Source: PR03 sp964353555 (GTDB lineage Bacteria; Myxococcota_A; UBA9160; PR03). From it: a stretch of DNA of 64,000 nucleotides. The notes under the pieces are model-generated. The model was given only the letters and a program-made list of their open reading frames with translations, did not search any database and had not been told where the DNA came from. The position numbers and the translations under genes are program-made. The stretch is from NCBI GenBank assembly GCA_964353555.1, contig CAYGWM010000006.1:1-64000 (forward strand), given 5' to 3'. Positions within the stretch are counted from its first letter, which is position 1; each line of letters opens with the position of its first letter. Shown piece after piece: positions 8,209-16,515 of this stretch.

Positions 8209-8532
8209 GCCGTTCCAGCCCGCTCGGCGGGCCGCGGCGCCTCGTCATCGGATGAATCCCGAGTGACCTGCCGGCTGCCGTTGCTGGAAATCACCAATCC
8301 TTCTGTCGGCTTACCAGAATTACACCAGCTGCAATGCAGAATTCCCCCAGCGGTAATGCGCAGCCGCTATATCCCCCCGTTCGTCGGGACCGTCGACGGC
8401 GCTCCGATGTGAGCGCTGTCACATCCCCCCCGATCAGACGACCGATATGGCGGAGGGTCGTTTCGGCCCCACTGGAGATCTGCGAAGATCCTCGGTGGGG
8501 CTGGGCACAACAGGGGAAAGAGGAGGGGAACC
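8209..8532. other. Leader region of the TSP1-domain protein gene
   Basis: Gene-free stretch of 324 bases. It contains a CRP-type palindrome (8408-8423) and a hairpin in the probable leader (GGCCCCAC at 8465-8472 pairing with GTGGGGCT at 8495-8502, with a second helix inside). No -24/-12 motif was found here, in contrast to neighbouring matrix genes. Confidence 0.5.
8408..8423 (+). promoter_or_regulatory. CRP-type operator TGTGA-N6-TCACA
   Basis: The sequence TGTGAGCGCTGTCACA is a perfect half-site palindrome of the CRP/Vfr consensus, about 110 bases upstream of the ATG at 8533. A Crp-family regulator is encoded at 58942-59867; that it binds here is only a suggestion. Confidence 0.55.
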
Positions 8533-10374
8533 ATGCCCGCACCCGCATTTCGCTGGGCCAGCGTACTACTGCTGGTCTTCGGACTGAGTCTCGTATCGTC
8601 AACCGAAGCGTTCGCCGTCACGCGCGATCGGGCGCCCGCGGCGTCGCCTGTGTCGGCTCAGTGGCGCCTCAGTTGCGCGGCGGATCGGAATGGCAACCTA
8701 CGGATCTCCAGCTCCAAGTGCTACGTCAATGGCGCGGCAGCTTCGCTCTCTTCCTGCCGCTCGCTGGCCCGGCCGACGACCGCCCAGTGTCCCAGCAACA
8801 GCTGGTCGCCCGGGAGCTGGGGCCAGTGCTCGGCGACGTGCGGGGGCGGCACGCAGACGCGGCCCGTCACCTGCCAGTCGAGCTACGGGACGACCGTGGC
8901 GAACAGCCTGTGCACGGACACGAAGCCCGCGACCGCCCAGAGCTGCAACATCCAGGCCTGCCCCATCTACACCTGGAGCACAGGCGCCTGGAGCTCGTGC
9001 TCTAAGACCTGCGGCGGGGGCACACAGACCCGCGCGGTGAGCTGCAAGAACGGCGGAACCGCCGTCGCGGACAGCTTCTGCTCGGCGAGCAAGCCCGCGC
9101 CCTCGCAGAGCTGCAACACGTCGACGTGCCAGGCCACGGACACGACGCCGCCGGCGGTTCCGACCGGTCTGGCCGCGAGCACGTCGACCTGCAAGCAGGT
9201 CGACCTCTCCTGGAAGCCGTCAACCGACACCGGCGGCTCGGGGCTCGCGCGCTACGAGGTCTACCGGAACAACGGTTACCTGACGAGCGTCCAGTCGCCG
9301 TTCGCCGGCATGGCCGACGCCAGCGTCGCTCCGTCGACCAGCTACAGCTACGAGGTCGCGGCCGTGGACAACGCGGGCAATCCGTCGGGGCGCAGCGTTG
9401 CGCGTACTGCGACGACGTCGGCGTGCGCGACGGGCGTGGGGTCGCTGCGCCTCATCAGCAAGGTTGCAGCCTTCACCGGAGCAGCACCCAACGCAATCGA
9501 GCTCGATGTAGACGAGGCACGTAACCTCGTCTACGCAACCTCGGTCTACGGCGGGATCAAGGTTCTCGACGTATCCAACGACGCGGCGCCGAGGGTAATC
9601 GGCTCGATCAGCCTCCCCGATGGTCAGGGCCGCTTGACCCTGCTTGGTGGAACAACCGCCTATGTGCCGCAGCGTGACCACCTCGCACTTCTCGACCTAT
9701 CCGTCCCTTCGAGTCCGCGCGTGGCGGCGCGCGTGCCGCTCCCCGTGTCGGGCTTCCCGTCCGAGGTCCTCGTCGCGGGATCGCGGGCCTACGTCAGCGT
9801 GTCCAGCCAGCTGCTGATCCTCGACATCTCCAACCAGGCGGCACCCCGGTCGATCTCTTCCGTGCCTCTCCCTCAGCTGGCAACGGCGCTGGCTGCGTCC
9901 GGTGGATTCGTGTTCGCCGGCTCCTCGGCGTCGACCGACGCCATCGACGTGCGCAATCCCGCCGCTCCGGTGAAGAGCAACCTCAGCGGCGGGCGCGGCA
10001 TCTCAGGAATGACCAGCAACTCCGGGTACTTGTATCAGTACGGGTACGGCGGCGGGGCTGGATCCCTCTTGGTGTTCGACGTTTCGAGATACCCGACGGT
10101 CCGGGTAGCGTTGAATGCCTACTATCCGTCCGACTCGTTCGCGGCATTTGGGGGGAGTGCACTCACCTCTCCGCCTTCCTCCGCAGAAGTCTGGCTCCTC
10201 GACACAACGCAACTCCTGGGTCGTGCCGGGATCCCGATCGACCAGACACCTCCGCCCGCGGCCAGCGTGAAGATCGGCGCCGATGCCTACGCACTCGTCG
10301 CTGGGAAGGCAGGGAGCGTCGTATACGCACTCGATGCGTCCGGCGCCCTCAACGTCATCGCGCTCGAGCCCTAG
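8533..10374 (+). CDS. Secreted protein with two TSP1 repeats, FN3 and LVIVD-type propeller
   Basis: 613-residue secreted protein, start supported by AGGAGGGG 4-5 bases upstream. A signal peptide (to about residue 27) is followed by two thrombospondin type 1 repeats (about 94-141 and 150-198), each with W-S-x-G-x-W-x-x-C-S and CGGGTQTR. A fibronectin type III domain (about 209-297) comes next. The remaining half has repeated IKVLDVSN-, LALLDLSV-, LLILDISN-type strands typical of LVIVD repeats that form a beta propeller. All are adhesion or binding modules, so a cell-surface or matrix role is likely; no catalytic motif was seen. Confidence 0.8.
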   Translation: MPAPAFRWASVLLLVFGLSLVSSTEAFAVTRDRAPAASPVSAQWRLSCAADRNGNLRISSSKCYVNGAAASLSSCRSLARPTTAQCPSNSWSPGSWGQCSATCGGGTQTRPVTCQSSYGTTVANSLCTDTKPATAQSCNIQACPIYTWSTGAWSSCSKTCGGGTQTRAVSCKNGGTAVADSFCSASKPAPSQSCNTSTCQATDTTPPAVPTGLAASTSTCKQVDLSWKPSTDTGGSGLARYEVYRNNGYLTSVQSPFAGMADASVAPSTSYSYEVAAVDNAGNPSGRSVARTATTSACATGVGSLRLISKVAAFTGAAPNAIELDVDEARNLVYATSVYGGIKVLDVSNDAAPRVIGSISLPDGQGRLTLLGGTTAYVPQRDHLALLDLSVPSSPRVAARVPLPVSGFPSEVLVAGSRAYVSVSSQLLILDISNQAAPRSISSVPLPQLATALAASGGFVFAGSSASTDAIDVRNPAAPVKSNLSGGRGISGMTSNSGYLYQYGYGGGAGSLLVFDVSRYPTVRVALNAYYPSDSFAAFGGSALTSPPSSAEVWLLDTTQLLGRAGIPIDQTPPPAASVKIGADAYALVAGKAGSVVYALDASGALNVIALEP

Positions 10375-10397
10375 GCTAGACGCCGGACCAGACATAG

Positions 10398-10428
10398 GAG
10401 GGGGTGGGCTAACTCGGCCCACCCTCTC
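10398..10428 (+). terminator. Intrinsic terminator-like hairpin
   Basis: GAGGGGGTGGGC (10398-10409) pairs with GCCCACCCTCTC (10417-10428) with one mismatch and a 7-base loop, 24 bases past the stop at 10374. It lacks a long T-run. Confidence 0.65.
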
Positions 10429-10634
10429 CCTCATTCTGGGGTGTTCGCGCGTGAATGCCCTTCAGTCGTTTGAATCGCGAACGCTCGACGACTGTACGGC
10501 TTCCCAGACAGCTCGAGGCCCGCGCCGGCTGGGCGCCGACCGGAGAGCCCCCTTTCCTCCGCCGCATGCCACGAGCCGAAGCGTCAGAGCCCTCAGGGCG
10601 CGTCTTCGACCCTACAGGTTCACCACATCGAGAC

Positions 10635-10650
10635 CGGCATGTAGGTTGCA
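10635..10650 (+). promoter_or_regulatory. Sigma-54 promoter of the 10771 gene
   Basis: CGGCATGTAGGTTGCA has GG-N10-GC spacing, a full TTGCA -12 element and a -24 element with two differences from TGGCACG. The predicted start near 10661 leaves a leader of about 110 bases. Confidence 0.65.
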
Positions 10651-10770
10651 TTCCACACGCAATCGGAACCCCAAGGTCTCGCCAGGAATCTGGTCTCCGT
10701 GCGGCTCATTCGCGCGAGGACCCAGCGCCTGGATGGGTCGGTAACCGGAAATTCTGAAAGGAATCATAGG

Positions 10771-12591
10771 ATGTCATTCACACGGATCGCTGCGAATCGA
10801 GGGATGGGACTTGCAGTTTGCGGCTTCGTCCTTGCGGGGCTGTTGTTCGGGACAACCGACGCCAAAGCTGCGTGCGGAATCTCGCTGCAGAAAGGGATTT
10901 ACGGACCCGGTGGGATCCTCGATGTCATCGTCTCGCCCGGTGAGTCTCTGACGGCGGACTTCGTTGCTGGCTACGCCTGCGACGAGTTGCGCACTGTCCG
11001 GATTCTCGAGTTGGTGGACGATAAAGACCTCTTGTCGCCGTTGCCCGGGGACGTGATCGGCTATCCGGCGAAGGTCGGCAACCAACCGGGGGAGATAACC
11101 GGCGTCTCTGGCAACGCTAGTTGCCAGGCGGCTGGCCAGTCTCAGGGCACGGCGTGCGATCCTAGTTCTAGTGTAAGCGTGATGCAGTGCGTGCTGCCGT
11201 GCATCATCGGGCCTGCGGGCACCGCCGGAGACGACATTGGGACCCAACCGACACCGGGCGGCGCCCTCCCGACGCCTACGAACCTGGTCCTGCCGGGCGC
11301 CACGACGGTTACGAATGGGCGGGTCGATTTTCGACAACTGGATCCGCTTACCGTGGGCCCTGTTTGCCCCGACGAGAGCCCGAGTACGCTCGATGACCGG
11401 GCCAGGCTCCAGAATGGCTTCGTGTGCGAGATCAACCAGCCGGGTTGTAGCATCACACCCAACACTGCCGACGCGCCGGACAATCTGATCTGCGAAGAAG
11501 TAGTGGCATGCCCTTACGTCTCGATCATCAAGACATGCGACTCGCGTGACGCGGATGGTAAGTGCCTCGGCGACGTGACCGTAACGGTCGACAACGTGGA
11601 TGACGCAGAACCGTACCGTGCGGCCGCCAAGAACTGCGTCGTCACCGACACGTTCGACGGCAGCACGATCCCCCTCTACGAGGCGGACGGCGTGACGCCG
11701 GCCCCGGCCTCCTTCGACCTTGAGCCCGGAGAGACGCGTGTGTTCAAGGCAACCGTGGGACCCTACACCGGGAACATCGTCAACATCGCGGACATCGTCT
11801 GTGACGAGCCCACGAGTCCGCCCGAACCGCCCGCCCTGTGCCGCTCGAAGGACAAGGCCGAGGCTCCCTGCGCCTGCGGCAACAACTACAAGTGCTACAC
11901 GGTGAAGCCCGTTCCGCGCACGGAGCGGTTCCCGGGGGCGACCGTCGGCCTCGAGGACCAGTTCCGGACCACCGAGGCCCGGCTGCTCGCGCCCTACCAG
12001 TTCTGCAACCCGGCGGACAAGAACGGCGAGGGGATCGGGAATCCGGACGCCCATCTGATGTGTTACAAGTTCCTCGACCGATCGCGTGCGTCGAGCGTTC
12101 CGGTGAAGGTGACGGATCAGTTCGGCACCGAGGACCTGCGGACGAGCAGCGCGAACGTGCTGTGCGTGCCGGCCCTGAAGAACTGCGATCCGCAGACGGA
12201 GTCGTGCAGCATCGGCGCGCTGGAGGAGGAGATCAACCACTTCCAGTGCTACGGCGCGATTCCGCTGCTGAAGGACCAGAAGCTGCTGACTCCGCCGGGT
12301 CCCGTCCAGCTCTCCGATCAGTTCACGGACGGCCTCGCGACGTTCCCGGAGAGCCCGCGTCGCCATCTGTGCACACCGACGGCGAAGAACGGCGGCTCGA
12401 TCCCGAACGAGGCGGAGCACCTCAAGTGCTACAAGATCCGCGACGGGGTGCCGTTCCTCGGCACCGATATCAACGTGATCGATCAGTTCGGTACGTGGGA
12501 CCTGAGGGTCGGACAGGCGCGCGAGCTCTGCGAGTCGGCTGAAAAGACGCGGCTCGATCGGAGGCCCGTCGATGACACGCGTTCGCGTTGA
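10771..12591 (+). CDS. Secreted Cys-rich protein with four CY..DQF..LC repeats
   Basis: 606-residue secreted protein; start chosen for the signal peptide (MSFTRIAANR..., ending near AKA) and the upstream AAGGA. The N-terminal 340 residues are Cys-rich and beta-rich, with a stretch (about 245-350) like a DUF11/CARDB-type surface domain. From about residue 371 there are four tandem units of 50-70 residues, each with KCY or QCY, then V-x-[LV]-x-DQF, then LC-x-P-x-x-K-N. The regularly placed Cys pairs suggest disulfide-bonded modules. Function is unknown; it sits among amyloid and PEP-CTERM genes and has a sigma-54 promoter. Confidence 0.75.
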   Translation: MSFTRIAANRGMGLAVCGFVLAGLLFGTTDAKAACGISLQKGIYGPGGILDVIVSPGESLTADFVAGYACDELRTVRILELVDDKDLLSPLPGDVIGYPAKVGNQPGEITGVSGNASCQAAGQSQGTACDPSSSVSVMQCVLPCIIGPAGTAGDDIGTQPTPGGALPTPTNLVLPGATTVTNGRVDFRQLDPLTVGPVCPDESPSTLDDRARLQNGFVCEINQPGCSITPNTADAPDNLICEEVVACPYVSIIKTCDSRDADGKCLGDVTVTVDNVDDAEPYRAAAKNCVVTDTFDGSTIPLYEADGVTPAPASFDLEPGETRVFKATVGPYTGNIVNIADIVCDEPTSPPEPPALCRSKDKAEAPCACGNNYKCYTVKPVPRTERFPGATVGLEDQFRTTEARLLAPYQFCNPADKNGEGIGNPDAHLMCYKFLDRSRASSVPVKVTDQFGTEDLRTSSANVLCVPALKNCDPQTESCSIGALEEEINHFQCYGAIPLLKDQKLLTPPGPVQLSDQFTDGLATFPESPRRHLCTPTAKNGGSIPNEAEHLKCYKIRDGVPFLGTDINVIDQFGTWDLRVGQARELCESAEKTRLDRRPVDDTRSR

Positions 12592-12630
12592 GCCTGATTG
12601 GCTGAACTGAAGGCGTCGATCGACCCGAAC

Positions 12631-12667
12631 GAAGGCGCCCCACCGCGAGTCGCGGTGGGGCGCCTTC
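12631..12667 (+). terminator. Strong terminator hairpin
   Basis: An 18-base perfect inverted repeat: GAAGGCGCCCCACCGCGA (12631-12648) and its complement (12650-12667). It lies 40 bases past the stop at 12591 and between convergent genes, so it can serve both strands. Confidence 0.8.
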
Positions 12668-12753
12668 CTCGTCAGCACTCGCAGTGATGCAGTGATGGGG
12701 CGGCCAGCGAGGGGCAGCGGGCTTGATGTCGGCGAGTCAGGCCGTGGTGGCGC

Positions 12754-13104
12754 TCAGCGGGACATCGCGCGGCGTAGATTCGAAACCCCGGTGGGACCCG
12801 AGTGCACGATGAGGGCGCTGCGCGGACCCAGGTTCGGGATGAACGCCGTTCGGGCCTCGTCCCACAGCACGACGCGCTTGCGCGGCTGCTGGGCGGGCCG
12901 CGAGGGAGGCGGCAGCTGGCGACCGCGAAGCTGGTCGAGTCCGTTGTCGGAGATGACGACCGCGCTGTTCGATGCGCCGGCCGCGGGGTGGAAGAACTCG
13001 ATGCTCGATTGCGCGTATCCGACGCCCGCTGGTGCGAGGCTCACGAGGCCGGCGAGGGCCCAGCGCGTCGTAGAACGCGCGATTGCGCGCATGAAGGTTT
13101 TCAT
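12754..13104 (-). CDS. Small exported protein with D-x-L-RGR motif
   Basis: About 116-residue exported protein with a signal peptide (MKTFMRAIAR..., cleavage near GYAQ). After it come ISDNGLDQLRGR (about 57-68), a Pro/Gln/Arg-rich linker and a short C-terminal part with no recognised fold. A GTG at 13122 is an alternative start, but the predicted sigma-54 transcription start near 13135 leaves almost no leader for it. The LDQLRGR motif matches LDTMRGR in the small protein of the amyloid operon, and both genes are exported and sigma-54-linked, so they may belong to one family. Function unknown. Confidence 0.55.
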   Translation of the reverse strand: MKTFMRAIARSTTRWALAGLVSLAPAGVGYAQSSIEFFHPAAGASNSAVVISDNGLDQLRGRQLPPPSRPAQQPRKRVVLWDEARTAFIPNLGPRSALIVHSGPTGVSNLRRAMSR

Positions 13105-13145
13105 TGCAGTCTGGATCCTCACTCCCCAAGATCTGATGAAGATTT

Positions 13146-13161
13146 AGCAATCGTCGTGCCA
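13146..13161 (-). promoter_or_regulatory. Consensus sigma-54 promoter of the 12754-13104 gene
   Basis: On the minus strand the site reads TGGCACGACGATTGCT, an exact match to TGGCACG-N4-TTGCW. The predicted start is near 13135, about 30 bases before the ATG at 13104. Confidence 0.8.
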
Positions 13162-13211
13162 CCGACGAGAGCGCGGTGCGGATCGCTGGAACCGGTTTCG
13201 TCCGGGATAGC

Positions 13212-13227
13212 AGGCACGCGGGATGCG
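13212..13227 (+). promoter_or_regulatory. Sigma-54 promoter of the second PEP-CTERM gene
   Basis: AGGCACGCGGGATGCG has a full GGCACG -24 core, GG-N10-GC spacing and ATGC at -12. The predicted start near 13238 gives a leader of about 86 bases. It faces away from the promoter at 13146-13161. Confidence 0.6.
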
Positions 13228-13323
13228 ATAGGGACGCAGGCTGGGCTTCGGAGTTCGTTCGGCCGTACACTCATGTCGCGCATTTTGCGAGGGCACGGGA
13301 TACCCGTTGCTCGGGAGGAGACC

Positions 13324-14064
13324 ATGCACTGCGTGGGAAAGAACGCACTGATCGGCATCGCACTCGCCGCCGCGATCGCCAGCTCTACCGTTGCGGACGC
13401 CGCAGTCGTCACGTTCACCGGTCGCGCCGCTTTTGACGCCGCGATCGCAGGAATGTTCGACGTCGAGATCCTCGACTTCGACGGAGTTCCCGTTGAGACG
13501 CTCATCCCGAGTGGCTCGAGCCTCGACGGCGTGACCTTCACCTACACGATCGAGGACGAGATCGGCCCCTACGAGCTAATCGTGATCGACTCCTTCGAGA
13601 CGACTTCGGGGCTGCAGTCGCTCGGACTCACCTCCGGCGACGTGCTGTTGTCTGGCGACGCCTTCACGATGACCTTCGACCGGACGATCCACGCCGTCGG
13701 CCTCTACGTGCTGGCCGATGTGCCCAACAATGTGCTCACCGAGGGCGATATGGAGCTGCGCATTCCTGGCAAGGGCAGCGTGACCAACGCCGCCGCGGCG
13801 GATCTGGTGTTACCGGGAGGCGGCGGAGCGGCGTGGTTCCTGGGCCTGATCGAGGCGGATCCAGCAGCGCCGGGATTCAACCAGGCCGACGTGCTGAGCA
13901 GCCCCCCGCCCGCTGTCAGCTTCGAGTGGAACGTCGACGACGTGGTGTCGGCGGTGACGGCACCCGAGCCGGGCGGCGCGGCCGCCCTCGCAGCCGTGGC
14001 CGCACTCGCGATGATGGGCGCGCTGCGCCGCCCTCGGAGCAGGCGGCCGACAGCGGGACCGTGA
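13324..14064 (+). CDS. PEP-CTERM sorting-signal exported protein
   Basis: 246-residue exported protein. ATG at 13324 follows GGGAGGAG and starts a signal peptide (MHCVGKNALI..., ending near ADA). The C-terminus has APEPGG, an Ala-rich hydrophobic helix and an Arg cluster (RRPRSRR), the PEP-CTERM plan, placed at the very end as expected. The middle part (VTFTGRAAFDAAI, ILDFDGVP) is the beta-sandwich type common in PEP-CTERM surface proteins. No exosortase gene lies in the window, so sorting must depend on one elsewhere. It has its own sigma-54 promoter. Confidence 0.8.
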   Translation: MHCVGKNALIGIALAAAIASSTVADAAVVTFTGRAAFDAAIAGMFDVEILDFDGVPVETLIPSGSSLDGVTFTYTIEDEIGPYELIVIDSFETTSGLQSLGLTSGDVLLSGDAFTMTFDRTIHAVGLYVLADVPNNVLTEGDMELRIPGKGSVTNAAAADLVLPGGGGAAWFLGLIEADPAAPGFNQADVLSSPPPAVSFEWNVDDVVSAVTAPEPGGAAALAAVAALAMMGALRRPRSRRPTAGP

Positions 14065-14112
14065 AGGGGTCCGACGCGACGCAGTGCCAGCAATATCCCG
14101 AGGCGTGAGTCG

Positions 14113-14907
14113 CTACGGCTTCGCAGCCGGCGTACCTTCGATCGGCGCCGTCTGGGCAACCGGTTCGCTGACTCCGGCACGGGCTTCGAGTTCTTCGAGT
14201 CGCGCCTCGATGTGCGGCGCGAGTTTCCGCTCGGGCGACTCGCTCTTCAGCCGCTGATAGACCGCCAACGCCTGCTCGGGCTTGCCAGCCTCGGCCCAGC
14301 AGCGCGCCGCCTGGGCGAGCGCGTCCGCATGCAGCGGATTGCCGGGAACCGCGGCCGCGGCTTCGTACGCCGTGGCCGCTGCTGCGAAGTCGCCTTTTTC
14401 TTCCTGGAGATGCGCGATCCGCGACTCGATCACGGCCCGGATCGGAGAATCGGCCGGCGCTTGCCCGGATGCCTGGATCGACACTTCCAGCGCGCGATCC
14501 GGGTTGCCGAGTTTCGCGAATAGCGCCCCCGCCTCGAGCAGACTCAGTGCCGCCGTCGGCGTGCCGCTCCACTCCTTGGCGATGGCTAGATACTTGTCCG
14601 TGTACTCCGTGCGAACGGTCTTTGCGGTCTCCGGGTTGGCGGGCTCCGGGACGTCGGCATCGGTGACCTTGCCGCCCATCGCCGTGACGAACTCACTGTG
14701 CAGCGTGGCGAGAGCCGTCGATGCCTTCTCGGTCTGCGCATGAGAGAACGCGCGGTACCCGCCGAAGCTCGCCGCGCCGAGCAGGATCGCGCCGGAGATG
14801 CCGAGCACGATCGCGGGATTTGCGCCGACCCACTGCGCGAGCCGCTCGCCGATCGACTCGAGTTCCTCGAGCGTGTCCGCGGGCTCGTCTTTGTGATGCT
14901 TCGCCAA
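14113..14907 (-). CDS. YfgM-like membrane-anchored TPR protein
   Basis: About 264 residues. One transmembrane helix near residues 29-50 (PAIVLGISGAILLGAASFGG) leads into tetratricopeptide-type helices, including a clear ALAQAARCWAEAGKPEQALA unit. This is the plan of YfgM, an inner-membrane periplasmic chaperone partner of the SecYEG translocon. A TTG at 14907 is preferred (AGAGGA upstream, N-terminus AKHHKDEP) over an ATG at 14943 with no ribosome-binding site. It is just upstream of der, as yfgM is near der in Escherichia coli, which supports the call. Confidence 0.7.
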   Translation of the reverse strand: MAKHHKDEPADTLEELESIGERLAQWVGANPAIVLGISGAILLGAASFGGYRAFSHAQTEKASTALATLHSEFVTAMGGKVTDADVPEPANPETAKTVRTEYTDKYLAIAKEWSGTPTAALSLLEAGALFAKLGNPDRALEVSIQASGQAPADSPIRAVIESRIAHLQEEKGDFAAAATAYEAAAAVPGNPLHADALAQAARCWAEAGKPEQALAVYQRLKSESPERKLAPHIEARLEELEARAGVSEPVAQTAPIEGTPAAKP

Positions 14908-14975
14908 GGGTATCCGTCCTCTGGGTCCGAAAAGAGCGCGCATTGTAACGGCGGCCTGGCCGCCTCGCCCGGCGC

Positions 14976-16349
14976 TCAGCGCCCGCCCTTTTTCTCGCGG
15001 CGGCTTCGCAATTGGATGCGGAGCGGTGTGCCGCCGAGGTCGAATCGCTCACGTAGATTGTTCTCCAGATAGCGGAGGTAGGACTCCTTCACGCCCGCCG
15101 GGTCGCTGCAGAAGATCACGATGCTCGGGGGGCGCACGCCGACCTGCGTCGCGTAGAGCAAGCGCAGCGGGCGCTTTCGGGTTCCGCGCTGCGCCATCGC
15201 GGGTTCGTGCGCGTCGGTCGCGTCCTTCAGCCAGCGGTTCAGCTCCGCGGTCGGGATACGCCTGCGCGCCGCCTTTGCGAGCTTGCGCACGAGCGGCAGG
15301 ATCTTGTCGACGCGCAGTCCCGTCTTCGCGGCGATCGCGAGGATCGGCGTGTCGGCGGCGAAGCGGATCCGCTCGAGGACGGTCTCGCGCGCGCGCTGCG
15401 AAGCGCCGCGTTCGTGCACCAGATCCCACTTGTTCAGCAGCACCGCGGTCGCGCAGCCGCTGTCGCGCGCGAGCCCGAGCACGGTGATGTCCTGGTCGGT
15501 GAAACCATCCGCCGCGTCGGTGACGACCAACGCGATCTCGGCGCGCTCGAGCGACCTCACCGCCATCAGCGCGCTGACGCGCTCGCCGGTTCGGTCGCGG
15601 CGGCCGCGGCGGCGCAGCCCCGCGGTGTCGACCAACACGTAGGTGCCGTCGGGCCGCTCGAGCACGCTGTCGATGGCGTCGCGCGTGGTGCCGCCCTCGT
15701 CCGACACCACCATGCGTTCGGTGCCGAGCAGCCGATTCACCAGCGAACTCTTGCCGACGTTCGGACGACCGACCACCGCGACGCGGAATACGTCCGGATC
15801 GTCCGCGTCGGGATCCGCCGGGCCAGCCGCCCCGACATCCGCCGGCAGCTCTGCGACGATCTCTTCGAGCACGTCCCATGCGCCGCGCCCGTGCTCGGCC
15901 GAGATCGCGCGCACGCGAGCAAAGCCGAGACGATGAAACTCGGCGGCGCGCGGTTCGTGCTTCGGCGTGTCGCACTTGTTCACGACCAGCGCGATGGGTC
16001 GGTCGCTCTTGCGCAGTTCGCGCGCGATCGATTCGTCTTCAGGCAAGAGCCCCGCGTTCGCGTCCACGACGAACAAGATGGCGTCGGCATCGCGCACCGC
16101 GGCGCGCGCTTGCGCCTGTACGGCCGCACCGAGTCCTTCGCTCTGGTCCGGCTCGAAGCCGGCGGTGTCGACGACGACGACGCGGCGCCCCGCGACGTCG
16201 ACGGCCTGCACGATGCGATCGCGCGTGAGACCCGGAATGTCGTCGACGAGTGCGCGCCGCCGACCCGCGTAGCGATTGAAGAGCGTCGACTTGCCGACAT
16301 TGGGGCGCCCCACGATGGCAACGAGCGGAGCGACAGGTCGAGACGGCAT
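14976..16349 (-). CDS. der: Ribosome-assembly GTPase Der (EngA)
   Basis: 457-residue double GTPase needed for 50S subunit maturation. Two G domains are clear: GRPNVGKS at about 14-21 and again at about 194-201, each followed by DTAG and an NKCD or NKWD motif. The C-terminal KH-like domain includes RPPSIVIFCSDP. Start at MPSRPVAP was chosen because the 113 upstream residues in frame are low-complexity and outside the family's usual length. It follows the YfgM-like gene at 68 bases. Confidence 0.95.
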   Translation of the reverse strand: MPSRPVAPLVAIVGRPNVGKSTLFNRYAGRRRALVDDIPGLTRDRIVQAVDVAGRRVVVVDTAGFEPDQSEGLGAAVQAQARAAVRDADAILFVVDANAGLLPEDESIARELRKSDRPIALVVNKCDTPKHEPRAAEFHRLGFARVRAISAEHGRGAWDVLEEIVAELPADVGAAGPADPDADDPDVFRVAVVGRPNVGKSSLVNRLLGTERMVVSDEGGTTRDAIDSVLERPDGTYVLVDTAGLRRRGRRDRTGERVSALMAVRSLERAEIALVVTDAADGFTDQDITVLGLARDSGCATAVLLNKWDLVHERGASQRARETVLERIRFAADTPILAIAAKTGLRVDKILPLVRKLAKAARRRIPTAELNRWLKDATDAHEPAMAQRGTRKRPLRLLYATQVGVRPPSIVIFCSDPAGVKESYLRYLENNLRERFDLGGTPLRIQLRSRREKKGGR

Positions 16350-16424
16350 GGGGCTCACGGGTGGAAACACTCGATTCAAATTGCAGCGAGAGCCGGCGAG
16401 GCCCGCGAAGAGCGTCGAGTTTGC

Positions 16425-16454
16425 TTGACAATCGCAGCCGCGCGCAACTAGGGT
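16425..16454 (+). promoter_or_regulatory. Possible sigma-70-type promoter
   Basis: A perfect -35 (TTGACA, 16425-16430) is followed after 18 bases by a weak -10 (TAGGGT, 16449-16454), about 60 bases before the GTG at 16516. Confidence 0.4.
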
Positions 16455-16515
16455 TGCCGCGGGTTGCGCCGCGGGGGGCGGGACCGGTCGTCTGCACGAT
16501 GGAGGGGGACTCGCC

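Larger units (their letters stand above)
10375..10770. other. Intergenic region with terminator and sigma-54 promoter
   Basis: 396 bases between two secreted-protein genes. It holds a terminator hairpin (10398-10428) for the upstream gene and a sigma-54 promoter (10635-10650) for the downstream one. Nothing coding was supported in the 200 bases between them. Confidence 0.55.

Noticed and set aside
10774..12678. A 634-codon frame opposite the Cys-rich repeat protein
   Set aside because: Arg/Val-rich shadow with no ribosome-binding site; the plus-strand gene has a signal peptide, repeats and a promoter.
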